A stretch of DNA of 64,000 nt from Oscillospiraceae bacterium. Its GTDB lineage: Bacteria > Bacillota > Clostridia > Lachnospirales > Lachnospiraceae. The translations under genes and the position numbers were made by a program. The notes beneath the pieces were generated by a model. It did not search any database. It had not been told where the DNA came from and saw only the letters and a list, made by a program, of their open reading frames with translations. Positions 34,085 to 42,442 of this stretch are shown here, piece by piece (positions within the stretch are counted from its first letter, which is position 1; each line of letters starts with the position of its first letter). The DNA is taken from the NCBI GenBank assembly GCA_021771715.1, contig JAETOO010000002.1, forward strand, positions 186,001-250,000, read 5' to 3'.

Positions 34085-35371
34085 CTACTCATTCAGCGCT
34101 TCGTTTACCCGGTCGGTCAGTTCCTGAAGTCCATCCTCCACTGACAGGCTCTTTGTCATGATCAGACTGTTCTCCTCGCTGAGGATTGTTCCGATGGTTC
34201 CGCTCTTCTCGTGAACCGGAACCTCAAAGGAAATCTGATTTACCTCAAACGCGCTCTCGCAGCCCTGCGGGAAGCCTTCCTGGTGCATGTAGATATCCAT
34301 GATCTCATCCGTGCGCACCGCCGGGAGTGCTCCGTTGGCCGCCATAATCTTTGCTCCCTCCTCGCTGGTCAGGAACTTGACAAACTGCCATGCCGCCTCT
34401 TTGTTCTTTGACTTCGAGTTCACGCACATCGGGAACGCTGCTCCCACCGCGTCTCCGGTCTCTCCGCCAGGCATATGCGGCGCCTTCACCATCGACCACT
34501 CGAAATCCAGCTCGCCCGAATTGGTCTGCTCCAGCAGATAGGTATTGAACCACGTACCCTGGTAGACCGTTGCGATCTGCTTGTTGAAGAAGCAGCCTGT
34601 GTAGTGAAGACTTCCCGTGGAGATGGTGGAGAAATCCATAATGTAGCCGTTGTCCTGAAGCTCCAGCACCCGCTCATACGCATCCTTCATAAAGGAATAA
34701 TCTGTCTCAATGGTCGTGTGCTGACCGTCGGAGATCGTCATATTCTGCACACTTGCCGGCCAGTCCTGGAGATAGCCTCCGTATACCTTGTCCGTCCCCT
34801 CTCCGCTCGTCATCTTCTCGCACATCTCTGCCCAGTCATCCCAAGTCATGTCATCAGTCGGATAGTCCACTCCGGCCTCGTCAAACATGGTCTTGTTGTA
34901 GTACAGAAGCCACAGGTCGTTTCTGAACGGCAGTCCGTACAGCTCACCGTTGAGCGTAAGCTTCTCCGCAGCGCCGCCGTAGATGGATAAGTCCACACCG
35001 TCCCGCTCCACATACGGCATCAAATCCTCCACCTGTCCGTTGGACGCCAGCGTCATATACTGCTGATTATTTTTGGAGTAAATCAGGTCGATATCCTCAC
35101 CGCCCGCCATCATCGTAGTCACCTTCTCGATGTAGTCCGAATTCAGGATATCGATCGGCTCAAACGTGACATTCGGATGCATCTCGGTAAACTTGTCCAT
35201 CGCATCCTTAAAATATCCGCAGGTGGCATAGTCGACGATGGTTGCTCTCAGAACAATCGGCTCGCTCTCCCAGTCTTCCTCCGCGGCTGCCGTCGTCCCA
35301 AGGCCGCCCATCAGCCCCGCCGTCATGACCGCTGTCATCAAAACACCTATCTTCTTCTTCCAATTCCTCAT
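34085..35371 (-). CDS. Carbohydrate ABC transporter substrate-binding protein (family 1)
   Basis: This 428-residue exported receptor of the CUT1 importer has a signal peptide at residues 1-30, probably cleaved after TTAAA. Unlike most Gram-positive family 1 receptors, it has no lipobox cysteine. Typical features include MHPNVTFEPID, MMAGGEDIDLIYSKN, YGLPFRNDLWLLYYNKTMFDEAGV and AAWQFVKFLTSEEGAKIMA. The ATG at 35371 has an AAAGGAGAAGTGCAAG site. It is first in the six-gene sugar operon and divergent from the histidine kinase at 35590. The 218-bp spacer must contain both promoters. The ligand is probably an oligosaccharide cleaved by the GH2 enzyme. Confidence 0.95.
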   Translation of the reverse strand: MRNWKKKIGVLMTAVMTAGLMGGLGTTAAAEEDWESEPIVLRATIVDYATCGYFKDAMDKFTEMHPNVTFEPIDILNSDYIEKVTTMMAGGEDIDLIYSKNNQQYMTLASNGQVEDLMPYVERDGVDLSIYGGAAEKLTLNGELYGLPFRNDLWLLYYNKTMFDEAGVDYPTDDMTWDDWAEMCEKMTSGEGTDKVYGGYLQDWPASVQNMTISDGQHTTIETDYSFMKDAYERVLELQDNGYIMDFSTISTGSLHYTGCFFNKQIATVYQGTWFNTYLLEQTNSGELDFEWSMVKAPHMPGGETGDAVGAAFPMCVNSKSKNKEAAWQFVKFLTSEEGAKIMAANGALPAVRTDEIMDIYMHQEGFPQGCESAFEVNQISFEVPVHEKSGTIGTILSEENSLIMTKSLSVEDGLQELTDRVNEALNE

Positions 35372-35589
35372 CTTGCACTTCTCCTTTCTTTGTTTGTGCT
35401 CGTTTTTGGTATCCTCATTATCGCCCTTTCCCGCCCAAAAAGCCATGAAATTATTCTGATAAAACCTGGATATTCTTCACATTCTTTCCAAGATTTAGAT
35501 GGATTATTTTCATTTTTTAGTTAATTTTTCATATGCGTTTTCTTTCACTCGCGTTTTGTGCTAAAATGCAGGGAAAGGGGGATCGGATC

Positions 35590-37350
35590 ATGCAACTATT
35601 TCACTCACTGAAAATCAAGCTCATTGTCATCTGCACCAGTATTTCTCTTGTCCTGGCTCTGCTCCTCAGTCTGCAGATCAACAAGACCATGAAGGCAAAT
35701 CTGGAGCGGGAACAGCAGCAGACCATCGACTATAACCTGCATTTGATTTCCTCCAATCTGGAGCGGGAGCTCGATGTCCTGTATCAGTTAATCGTCTTTT
35801 GCTCCACCAACAAGGAGGTCGTCCGGTTTACCAGCGGTGCCAGCCGCTCCTCCTACTCCTCCTATCCGGTGTCCATGACGGCCTACGAGGCTCTGAACGC
35901 AAAAATATTCAACTCCTCGATCGACAAGTACATCCGGAAGCTCATTCTCTGCTCGAAAAACGGAGATGTCATTATACAGGGGCAAACCTCCGGCATGCTT
36001 CAGGACAAAGATGTCTGTATCGGTCTGCCCTACTTTGATGAACTGTTCGGCGCTTCTACTTATGAGTGGATCGGTCTGCTTCAGGAGCCTTTCTATTATT
36101 CCAACCCAAGCGCCCGTTCGCTTCCCATCGTGCGCCCCATTGTCAACCGCGATTCAGGCACCATCGACGGATGGATCTATATCGCGCTGGATCCCTGTAT
36201 TGTGGAGGATAAGCTGATCAACACCCGGCAGACCTTTGATTCCACCTACTATTGGCTCGTGGGCGACAAGGCCTACCGCCTGGAGGGCGGCAGCTTCTGC
36301 GAGACCTCGTTTGACCTGGAACAAGCCCCCGGGGAGCGGCGCCTTGGAACGCTGACGGAGAAGGGCGGCAAGGCCACGGATGTCATGTGGATCACCACGG
36401 ACAATGCGCCCTGGACGATCCTGCAGACAATCCCGGAAAGCGGAAATCTCCTGCGCGGAAGGAACTTCAAACTCCTGCTTCCCTACTTTGCTATGGTCGT
36501 GATTGTGTTTCTGTTTACGGATTACCTGCTGATCCGCATGGTTTCCACCCCGATTACCCGCATCCGGCAGCAGCTCGAGCTGATTTCCAGCGGCGTCTTC
36601 ACCATCAACCCGGCGCTCGAGACTCCGGATGAGTTCGGCGATATCGGCCGCGGAATCAACAGCATGTCCCAGAGCATTTCCAGGCTGATGCAGCAGCAGT
36701 TGGAACATGAGCACGAAAAGCAGCAGCTGGAGCTGATCAATCTGCAGAACCAGATCAGCCCGCATTTTCTGTACAACACCCTGTACACGATCAAGTGGAT
36801 GGCTATTTTACAGAACGCTCCCGGCATCTCGGAGATGCTGGATTCCCTGGGCCAGATTATGAAGTATATATCGAAGAATACCGACTCCAAAATCTCGCTG
36901 GAGGATGAGCTCAAACTGCTGGGCCATTACATCACTATACAGCGCTACCGCTATGGAGACAGCTTTACCTACACCCAATCCATCGCGGACCCCTCCCTGC
37001 TGTCCTGCAGGGTCTTCAAATTCTCTCTTCAACCCCTGATCGAGAACGCCATCACCCACGGCATCAACGGCAAGCAGCAGCCCGGGCAGATTCAGCTTCG
37101 CGTCACCAGGGAGGGGGAGGATCTTCTCATTGATATCACAGACAACGGCGTCGGGATCTCCCAGCAGCAAATTGATGAGATTCTGACTTATGATAAGGAT
37201 ATCACGGAGGAATTGCTGTTTAAAAAAATCGGACTGAAAAATATCGACCGGAGGCTGAAGCTTGAATATGGGGATCGGTACGGCATCCAGATCCACAGCA
37301 GACTGGGAAGCTACACGGAGGTGCTTGTCCGGTACCCGTACCTGCCCTGA
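35590..37350 (+). CDS. YesM-type sensor histidine kinase
   Basis: This 586-residue membrane kinase senses an extracellular sugar or the loaded binding protein. It has an N-terminal helix (LKIKLIVICTSISLVLALLL), an extracytoplasmic Cache-like sensor (about 35-295), a second helix near 300-320 (LLPYFAMVVIVFLFTDYLLI), and a HAMP segment. The His_kinase domain carries the phospho-accepting His in NQISPHFLYNTLYTIKW. The HATPase domain has an N box LQPLIENAITHGI and a G box DNGVGIS. The ATG at 35590 has an AAGGGGG site. A frame extending 19 codons upstream is unsupported. It is divergent from the sugar operon and is followed by its response regulator after 54 bp. Confidence 0.94.
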   Translation: MQLFHSLKIKLIVICTSISLVLALLLSLQINKTMKANLEREQQQTIDYNLHLISSNLERELDVLYQLIVFCSTNKEVVRFTSGASRSSYSSYPVSMTAYEALNAKIFNSSIDKYIRKLILCSKNGDVIIQGQTSGMLQDKDVCIGLPYFDELFGASTYEWIGLLQEPFYYSNPSARSLPIVRPIVNRDSGTIDGWIYIALDPCIVEDKLINTRQTFDSTYYWLVGDKAYRLEGGSFCETSFDLEQAPGERRLGTLTEKGGKATDVMWITTDNAPWTILQTIPESGNLLRGRNFKLLLPYFAMVVIVFLFTDYLLIRMVSTPITRIRQQLELISSGVFTINPALETPDEFGDIGRGINSMSQSISRLMQQQLEHEHEKQQLELINLQNQISPHFLYNTLYTIKWMAILQNAPGISEMLDSLGQIMKYISKNTDSKISLEDELKLLGHYITIQRYRYGDSFTYTQSIADPSLLSCRVFKFSLQPLIENAITHGINGKQQPGQIQLRVTREGEDLLIDITDNGVGISQQQIDEILTYDKDITEELLFKKIGLKNIDRRLKLEYGDRYGIQIHSRLGSYTEVLVRYPYLP

Positions 37351-37404
37351 CTTTGGCCGTATGAACACGGTAAGACATGACCAAACAGCGGAAAGGAGCA
37401 GCTT

Positions 37405-39003
37405 ATGTACAAAATGTTAATTGTGGACGATGAGCCTATTATCCAGATGGGGCTCCAGTCCATTCTTGACTACAGCCAGATGGACATCGAACTTATCAGC
37501 ACGGCCAGCACCGGGCCGGAAGCTCTTGACCGGATCAACACACAGCACCCGGATCTCGTCATGATGGATATCAACATCCCGATTCTGAATGGATTGGAGG
37601 TCATGGAGCAGGTCAAAGAGCAGACTCCGTTTCCGCCTCTCTTTATCATCCTGTCCTGCCACGACGAGTTTGGATATGCACAAAAGGCCCTCAAGCTGGG
37701 CGCCATTGACTATCTTCTGAAAATCGAGCTGACACCGGAGATTTTGAAACATACTCTGGCAAAAGCGATCCTTCAGCTCAATCAGATCCAATCTCCCGAC
37801 CGCAGAGGTCAGGACCCGGGAAGTACTCCTCTGATTGACAATTTTTTTCTGAAGCTGCTGAATAACTGGTTTGACTCTCCTGCCGCGATCTCGGATATGA
37901 TGGAGGAACTCTCCATCGATCTGAAGGGCAGGGCGTTTGCCTGTGCATTTTTCAGCAATCTGCCGGCCAGAGGAGAAAAGCCGGCCGTCTCGCCGCTCTA
38001 CATCTGCAACCTCATCCAGGGATTGTGCAAAAACCGCGGACAATCATGCCACGTGATCCCCTGGGATTTCAATAGCTTTGCCCTGATTTTTTCCTTCGAC
38101 CATGAGGATCAGGAATTCCTTGCCCCCGATTTCTATCAGAAAACCTTGCTTCCCTGCGTCCGCCATATACAGGATATGGTATATCGCTACCAGAATATCC
38201 TCTACTGGATCGGGCTTGGGCGGCTGGTGACTTCCATTGATCAGATCTATCTCTCCTTCAATGAGGCGAAAACCGCTCTGAGAGGCTGCCGGGAGCAGGA
38301 ACCCATCTCTCTCTTTTCTGACCGGGAAAGCAAGATGGGCCATCCCTTTAATACCAGTATTCTCCGGAAAGAACTGACCTCTGCACTCGATAACTACGAT
38401 ATCCTCACTCTGGTACAGGTACTTGGCCAGATCCCGGAGCTGATCCGCGGCTACATCTCTGACCCGGAGCTGGCCATCGCCATCTGCAGCGATATCGTCC
38501 ACTTTATAGAGGTTTCCTATCGCGGTTCTCAGGAAATCTCCAACGATACGTTCAAGACGAAAACTTCCTATTACAATCTGTACAAATGCCGGACTCCGGC
38601 ACAGGTAGCGGACTGGTTTCAGAATTACACCGAAGAATTGTGTGTTCAGGTAAAGGAGGATTTTGAGAGCAAAAAGAACTGGCTGCTGCCCGGAATTTTA
38701 AACTATATCGAAGAGCACTATATGGAGCCCATCACGCTGACGGATATCTCCTCCTGCTTTAATGTGAGCTGCGGCTACATTTCAACTATTTTCAAGAAGC
38801 ACAACGGAATCGGCTTCACCGAGTGTGTCACCCAGACAAAGATCCGCCACGCGAAGCAGCTCCTGCTCGAGCCCGGCGCCCGCATTCACGAGGTCGCGTC
38901 CGCCCTGGGCTACAGCGATCCCTACTACTTCAGCAAAGTGTTCAAAAAACAAACCGGGCTGTCGCCAAAAGAATTTATCCGGAAACGGGAACAGCAGCAG
39001 TGA
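37405..39003 (+). CDS. YesN-type response regulator with AraC output domain
   Basis: This 532-residue regulator activates the divergent sugar operon. The receiver domain (1-120) begins MYKMLIVDDEPIIQMGL, with the phospho-acceptor Asp in HPDLVMMDINIPILNG near residue 55 and the conserved Lys in YLLKIELTP. A long YesN middle region follows. The C-terminal AraC domain (about 430-530) has DISSCFNVSCGYISTIFKKH and ALGYSDPYYFSKVFKKQTGLSPKEF. The ribosome site is AAAGGAGCAGCTT. It is cotranscribed with the upstream kinase. The 231-bp stretch after it, up to the convergent nrdD gene, holds no gene that I can support. Confidence 0.95.
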   Translation: MYKMLIVDDEPIIQMGLQSILDYSQMDIELISTASTGPEALDRINTQHPDLVMMDINIPILNGLEVMEQVKEQTPFPPLFIILSCHDEFGYAQKALKLGAIDYLLKIELTPEILKHTLAKAILQLNQIQSPDRRGQDPGSTPLIDNFFLKLLNNWFDSPAAISDMMEELSIDLKGRAFACAFFSNLPARGEKPAVSPLYICNLIQGLCKNRGQSCHVIPWDFNSFALIFSFDHEDQEFLAPDFYQKTLLPCVRHIQDMVYRYQNILYWIGLGRLVTSIDQIYLSFNEAKTALRGCREQEPISLFSDRESKMGHPFNTSILRKELTSALDNYDILTLVQVLGQIPELIRGYISDPELAIAICSDIVHFIEVSYRGSQEISNDTFKTKTSYYNLYKCRTPAQVADWFQNYTEELCVQVKEDFESKKNWLLPGILNYIEEHYMEPITLTDISSCFNVSCGYISTIFKKHNGIGFTECVTQTKIRHAKQLLLEPGARIHEVASALGYSDPYYFSKVFKKQTGLSPKEFIRKREQQQ

Positions 39004-39234
39004 TGTTCCGATAAATGGACAGCGGCGATGCACAGAGCAGCCCCAAACTTCGGACAAAAGAAAAAGGCAGGAGCCCGGCGCCCTGTGCGGGGCAACCGCT
39101 TCTGCCTCTGTACTTTCCTATTTTCCTCCGGTCGACCTGCAACCGTCTCGCCTACGGTCTCCGTCACCGGCGGTCTATCATCATCCGGCGTTTTCCGGCC
39201 GCTTACAATCATATCCTCGCCGGCATTTCTCCGC

Positions 39235-41790
39235 CTACGGCCGCACCTCCACATACCGCTTGATATTCGACGCGTTCACATACTTATCGACCTTCCCGTC
39301 GTGGAGGACGACGAGGGTGGGCGCCTGCATGATGCCGAACTTGCGCACGAGCTCCGGGGCCTCCTCGGCGTCGACGAGCGTGTAGGACTCATCCCCGAGC
39401 ATCTTTTTCGCGATCCGGCAGTTCGGGCAGGTCTTTGTCGTGAATAAGTACCGCTTGGTGCCCGCCCGGCCGGACAGCTCCTCCCGGCGCTTTCCGTCCA
39501 GCTGCTGTCCGCTCTGGAGTTTTCCCTCCGATGGCACTGGCTGCACCTGTCCTCCCCGGGACTCCTTGTCTGTCATCTCCGGCTGCTCATTCATATACGC
39601 GCGCTCTGCTGTCTCTCCCGACAATTTCTCCACATCCACAGTCACATTCGTCCCGCCGCGGTACATCGCGCGGGCCAATCGCTGCTCGGTCGCGAGATCC
39701 TCCCGGGCCGCGAATTTTCCGGTCTGGGGCTTGTAGAGCTTCCGGTTCTGGTACTCCTGGAGTTTGCCGTCGTTCCAGTTCTGAACCGGGCGGTAGTAGC
39801 CGGTGATCCGGCTGTAGACCTCCGTCTTCCTGCCGCAGATCGGGCACTCGAACTGCTCTCCGTCGAGATAGCCGTGCTCCTGGCAGATCGAGTACGTCGG
39901 GGACATCGTGTAGTACGGAAGCTTGTAGTTCTCCGCGATCTTGCGCACGAGGGACGCCGCCGCCTTCCAGTCCGGAAGCCGCTCGCCCAGAAACGCGTGG
40001 AAGACCGTGCCCGACGTGTACAGCGTCTGCAACTCATCCTGGATGTCGAGCGCCGCAAATACGTCCTCGGTGTAGTCCACCGGCAGGTGCGAGCTGTTCG
40101 TGTAGTAAGGCGTATCGCCCTGCTTTCCGGCCGTGATGATCTCCGGCCAGCGCGCCCGGTCATGCTTTGCGAGGCGGTACGTCGTGGACTCCGCCGGCGT
40201 CGCCTCGAGATTGTAGAGGTCGCCGTACTCCTCCTGATAGATCACCAGGCGGTCGCGCATGTGGTTCAGCACGTCCTTCGCAAACTGCTGCGTCTCGGGA
40301 TGCGTCAGATCCTTCCGAAGCCAGTTCGCGTTCAGGCCGACCTCGTTCATGCCGATCAGGCCGATCGTCGAGAAATGGTTCGCAAACGTGCCGAGATACC
40401 GCTTCGTGTACGGGTAGAGCCCTTCGTCGAGCAGCTTTGTGATCACATCGCGCTTGATCTTCAGAGACCGCGCCGCGATGTCCATCATCCGGTCGAGCCG
40501 CTTGTAGAAATCCTTCTCATTGGCAGCCAGGTACGCGATCCGCGGCAGGTTGATCGTCACGACGCCCACGCTGCCGGTGCTCTCGCCGGAGCCGAAGAAG
40601 CCGCCCGTCTTTTTCCGCAGCTCGCGCAGATCGAGGCGCAGACGGCAGCACATGCTGCGCACGTCGCTCGGCTCCATATCGCTGTTGATATAGTTGGAAA
40701 AATACGGGGTGCCGTATTTCGCTGTCATCGTGAAGAGCAGCCGGTTGTTCTCCGTGTCGGACCAGTCAAAATCCTTCGTGATCGAGTACGTCGGGATCGG
40801 ATACTGGAAGCCGCGGCCGTTCGCGTCCCCCTCGATCATCGTCTCGATGAACGCCTTGTTGACCATATCCATCTCTTTCTTGCAGTCCTTGTAGCAGAAA
40901 TCCATCTCCTTGCCGCCCACGATCGCCGGGAGCTCCGCCAGATCGTCCGGAACCGTCCAGTCGAGCGTGATGTTCGAGAACGGCGCCTGCGTGCCCCAGC
41001 GGCTCGGCGTGTTCACCCCGTAGATGAACGACTCGATGCACTTCTTCACCTCCGGGTAAGTCAGGTGATCCGCCTTCACAAACGGCGCAAGGTACGTGTC
41101 AAACGACGAGAACGCCTGCGCGCCCGCCCACTCATTCTGCATGATGCCCAGGAAATTCACCATCTGGTTGCAGAGCACGGAGAGGTGCTTGGCCGGCGAG
41201 GAGGTGATCTTTCCGCGGATGCCGCCGAGGCCCTCCTTGATCAGCTGCTTTAACGACCAGCCCGCACAGTACCCGGTCAGCATTGACAGATCGTGCAGGT
41301 GGATGTCCGCGTTCCGGTGCGCATTTGCAATCTCCTCATCGTAGATCTCGGACAGCCAGTAATTCGCCGTCACCGCGCCGGAATTGCTCAGGATCAGTCC
41401 TCCGACCGAGTACGTCACCGTCGAATTTTCCTTCACTCGCCAGTCCTCAACCTTCACATAGCTGTCCACGATCTCCTTGTAATTGAGGATGGTGGACTTC
41501 ATATTCCGAATCTTTTCGCGCTGCTTGCGGTACAGGATGTACGCCTTCGCCACGTCGCCGTAGCCCGCCTGCGAGAGCACCTGCTCCACACTGTCCTGAA
41601 TACTCTCCACATCGACCAGCCCGTCACGGATCTTCTTCTGGAAATCTGCCGTCACGCGCAGATCCAGAAGCTCGATCATGTCCTGGGTGTACTCCATGCC
41701 CGTCGCCTCAAACGCCTTCGCGATCGCTCCGCCGATCTTCGAGAGATCAAACTCCGCGACCTCGCCGTCTCTTTTTGCTACCTTAAACAT
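39235..41790 (-). CDS. nrdD: Anaerobic (class III) ribonucleoside-triphosphate reductase fused to a C-terminal redoxin domain
   Basis: This 851-residue glycyl-radical enzyme reduces ribonucleotides under anoxia. An N-terminal ATP-cone (MFKVAKRDGEVAEFDLSKI, about 1-90) is followed by the ten-stranded barrel. A zinc motif C-x2-H/C-x2-C (SICQEHGYLDGEQFECPICG) precedes the glycyl-radical loop RITGYYRPVQNWNDGK (Gly near 664). A linker of about 115 residues then leads to a 72-residue glutaredoxin/thioredoxin-like domain with the redox pair CPNC (near 788-791) and cis-Pro in MQAPTLVV. The fused redoxin suggests direct disulfide reduction by an electron relay rather than by formate. The ATG at 41790 has GGGAGGAGAGACGGT. 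The activase gene nrdG is not adjacent. A structured leader precedes the gene. Confidence 0.95.
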   Translation of the reverse strand: MFKVAKRDGEVAEFDLSKIGGAIAKAFEATGMEYTQDMIELLDLRVTADFQKKIRDGLVDVESIQDSVEQVLSQAGYGDVAKAYILYRKQREKIRNMKSTILNYKEIVDSYVKVEDWRVKENSTVTYSVGGLILSNSGAVTANYWLSEIYDEEIANAHRNADIHLHDLSMLTGYCAGWSLKQLIKEGLGGIRGKITSSPAKHLSVLCNQMVNFLGIMQNEWAGAQAFSSFDTYLAPFVKADHLTYPEVKKCIESFIYGVNTPSRWGTQAPFSNITLDWTVPDDLAELPAIVGGKEMDFCYKDCKKEMDMVNKAFIETMIEGDANGRGFQYPIPTYSITKDFDWSDTENNRLLFTMTAKYGTPYFSNYINSDMEPSDVRSMCCRLRLDLRELRKKTGGFFGSGESTGSVGVVTINLPRIAYLAANEKDFYKRLDRMMDIAARSLKIKRDVITKLLDEGLYPYTKRYLGTFANHFSTIGLIGMNEVGLNANWLRKDLTHPETQQFAKDVLNHMRDRLVIYQEEYGDLYNLEATPAESTTYRLAKHDRARWPEIITAGKQGDTPYYTNSSHLPVDYTEDVFAALDIQDELQTLYTSGTVFHAFLGERLPDWKAAASLVRKIAENYKLPYYTMSPTYSICQEHGYLDGEQFECPICGRKTEVYSRITGYYRPVQNWNDGKLQEYQNRKLYKPQTGKFAAREDLATEQRLARAMYRGGTNVTVDVEKLSGETAERAYMNEQPEMTDKESRGGQVQPVPSEGKLQSGQQLDGKRREELSGRAGTKRYLFTTKTCPNCRIAKKMLGDESYTLVDAEEAPELVRKFGIMQAPTLVVLHDGKVDKYVNASNIKRYVEVRP

Positions 41791-41859
41791 ACCGTCTCTC
41801 CTCCCAATTTCCCTGTGTTGTCTCATCTATGCTTCTGTGTAACCAAAACTTCTTCCGTC

Positions 41860-42182
41860 AAAACGGCACAGTACCTACACCCTGTGCCGCATTATGGATC
41901 CCATCACGCCTATTCAAAAATGGTCCTACAAGTCTCCGCCTCCATCGATGCCAAACATGCGGTCTCGCCTCCCGGCTCGGTCGTTGCGAAACGAGTGCCA
42001 CCGGCACTCAGCAACACCGACACACGACATCCTCAGCAAACTTGCACGATCTGTCTTCCCAGTACCGTACCTGCGCGCATCACAGTCCCCAAAGGTTCCG
42101 GTCCAGCCAGATGCTATCAAGCCGCAGGCCTACGCTCCGGTCAACGTCAACCGTGTAGTCTCGCTTCCCGGCTCGGTCGTTG
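41860..42182 (-). ncRNA. Structured RNA leader (or independent RNA) upstream of nrdD, ending in a terminator hairpin
   Basis: A strong promoter fires into a gene-free region of about 320 bases before nrdD. A 25-base segment at the very 5' end (42158-42182) recurs with two changes at 41962-41986. A clear hairpin forms at 41993-42009 (7 pairs, 3-base loop), extended by GTTGC/GCAAC (41983-41987 with 42011-42015). A second domain is closed by CCTGCG/CGCAGG (42070-42075 with 42123-42128) and GCATC/GATGC (42077-42081 with 42110-42114). An 8-bp hairpin followed by four U residues (41860-41889) ends the structured part 70 bases before the nrdD start. I do not recognise a known riboswitch class. No protein frame is convincing. 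Confidence 0.65.
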
Positions 42183-42187
42183 TATTC

Positions 42188-42216
42188 AGTATAGCATCCG
42201 CATATGGGGAAGTCAA
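42188..42216 (-). promoter_or_regulatory. Strong promoter of the nrdD leader RNA
   Basis: On the minus strand the -35 TTGACT (42211-42216) and -10 TATACT (42188-42193) are spaced by exactly 17 bases. Transcription would begin near 42181, at the first base of the repeated 25-mer. Confidence 0.8.
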
Positions 42217-42363
42217 CGCCAAGGCACAATATCTATGTGTTTTTATTTTGTACAATACTAGATATAGCGTTTGATTATTTCTTGTATCGTCTGAATATTT
42301 TTTCCCTCTTGACAAGTGCTCTTTTTTGCGCTCCCCCTCTAACTTCACGGGCTGCAAAGAAAT

Positions 42364-42391
42364 GCCGCCCGGTATAAAGTATACACGGGCG
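42364..42391 (-). terminator. Terminator of hflX
   Basis: Seven GC pairs (CCGCCCG with CGGGCGG), extended by a partly paired TATAC/GTATA inner part, form just after the hflX stop at 42443. They are followed on the minus strand by CATTTCTTTG. The remaining sequence to 42217 is AT-rich and holds no gene that I can see. Confidence 0.6.
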
Positions 42392-42442
42392 GACAATAGA
42401 TTAAGCTGTCTGATTTTTCAGAAATATCCAACAATTTAATTC

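Noticed and set aside
41860-42182. Cobalamin riboswitch, RNase P RNA, tmRNA or 6S RNA
   Set aside because: The conserved cores of these RNAs (for example the B12 box, the GAGGAAAGUCC of RNase P, the tmRNA tag region) are not visible, so I left it unassigned.
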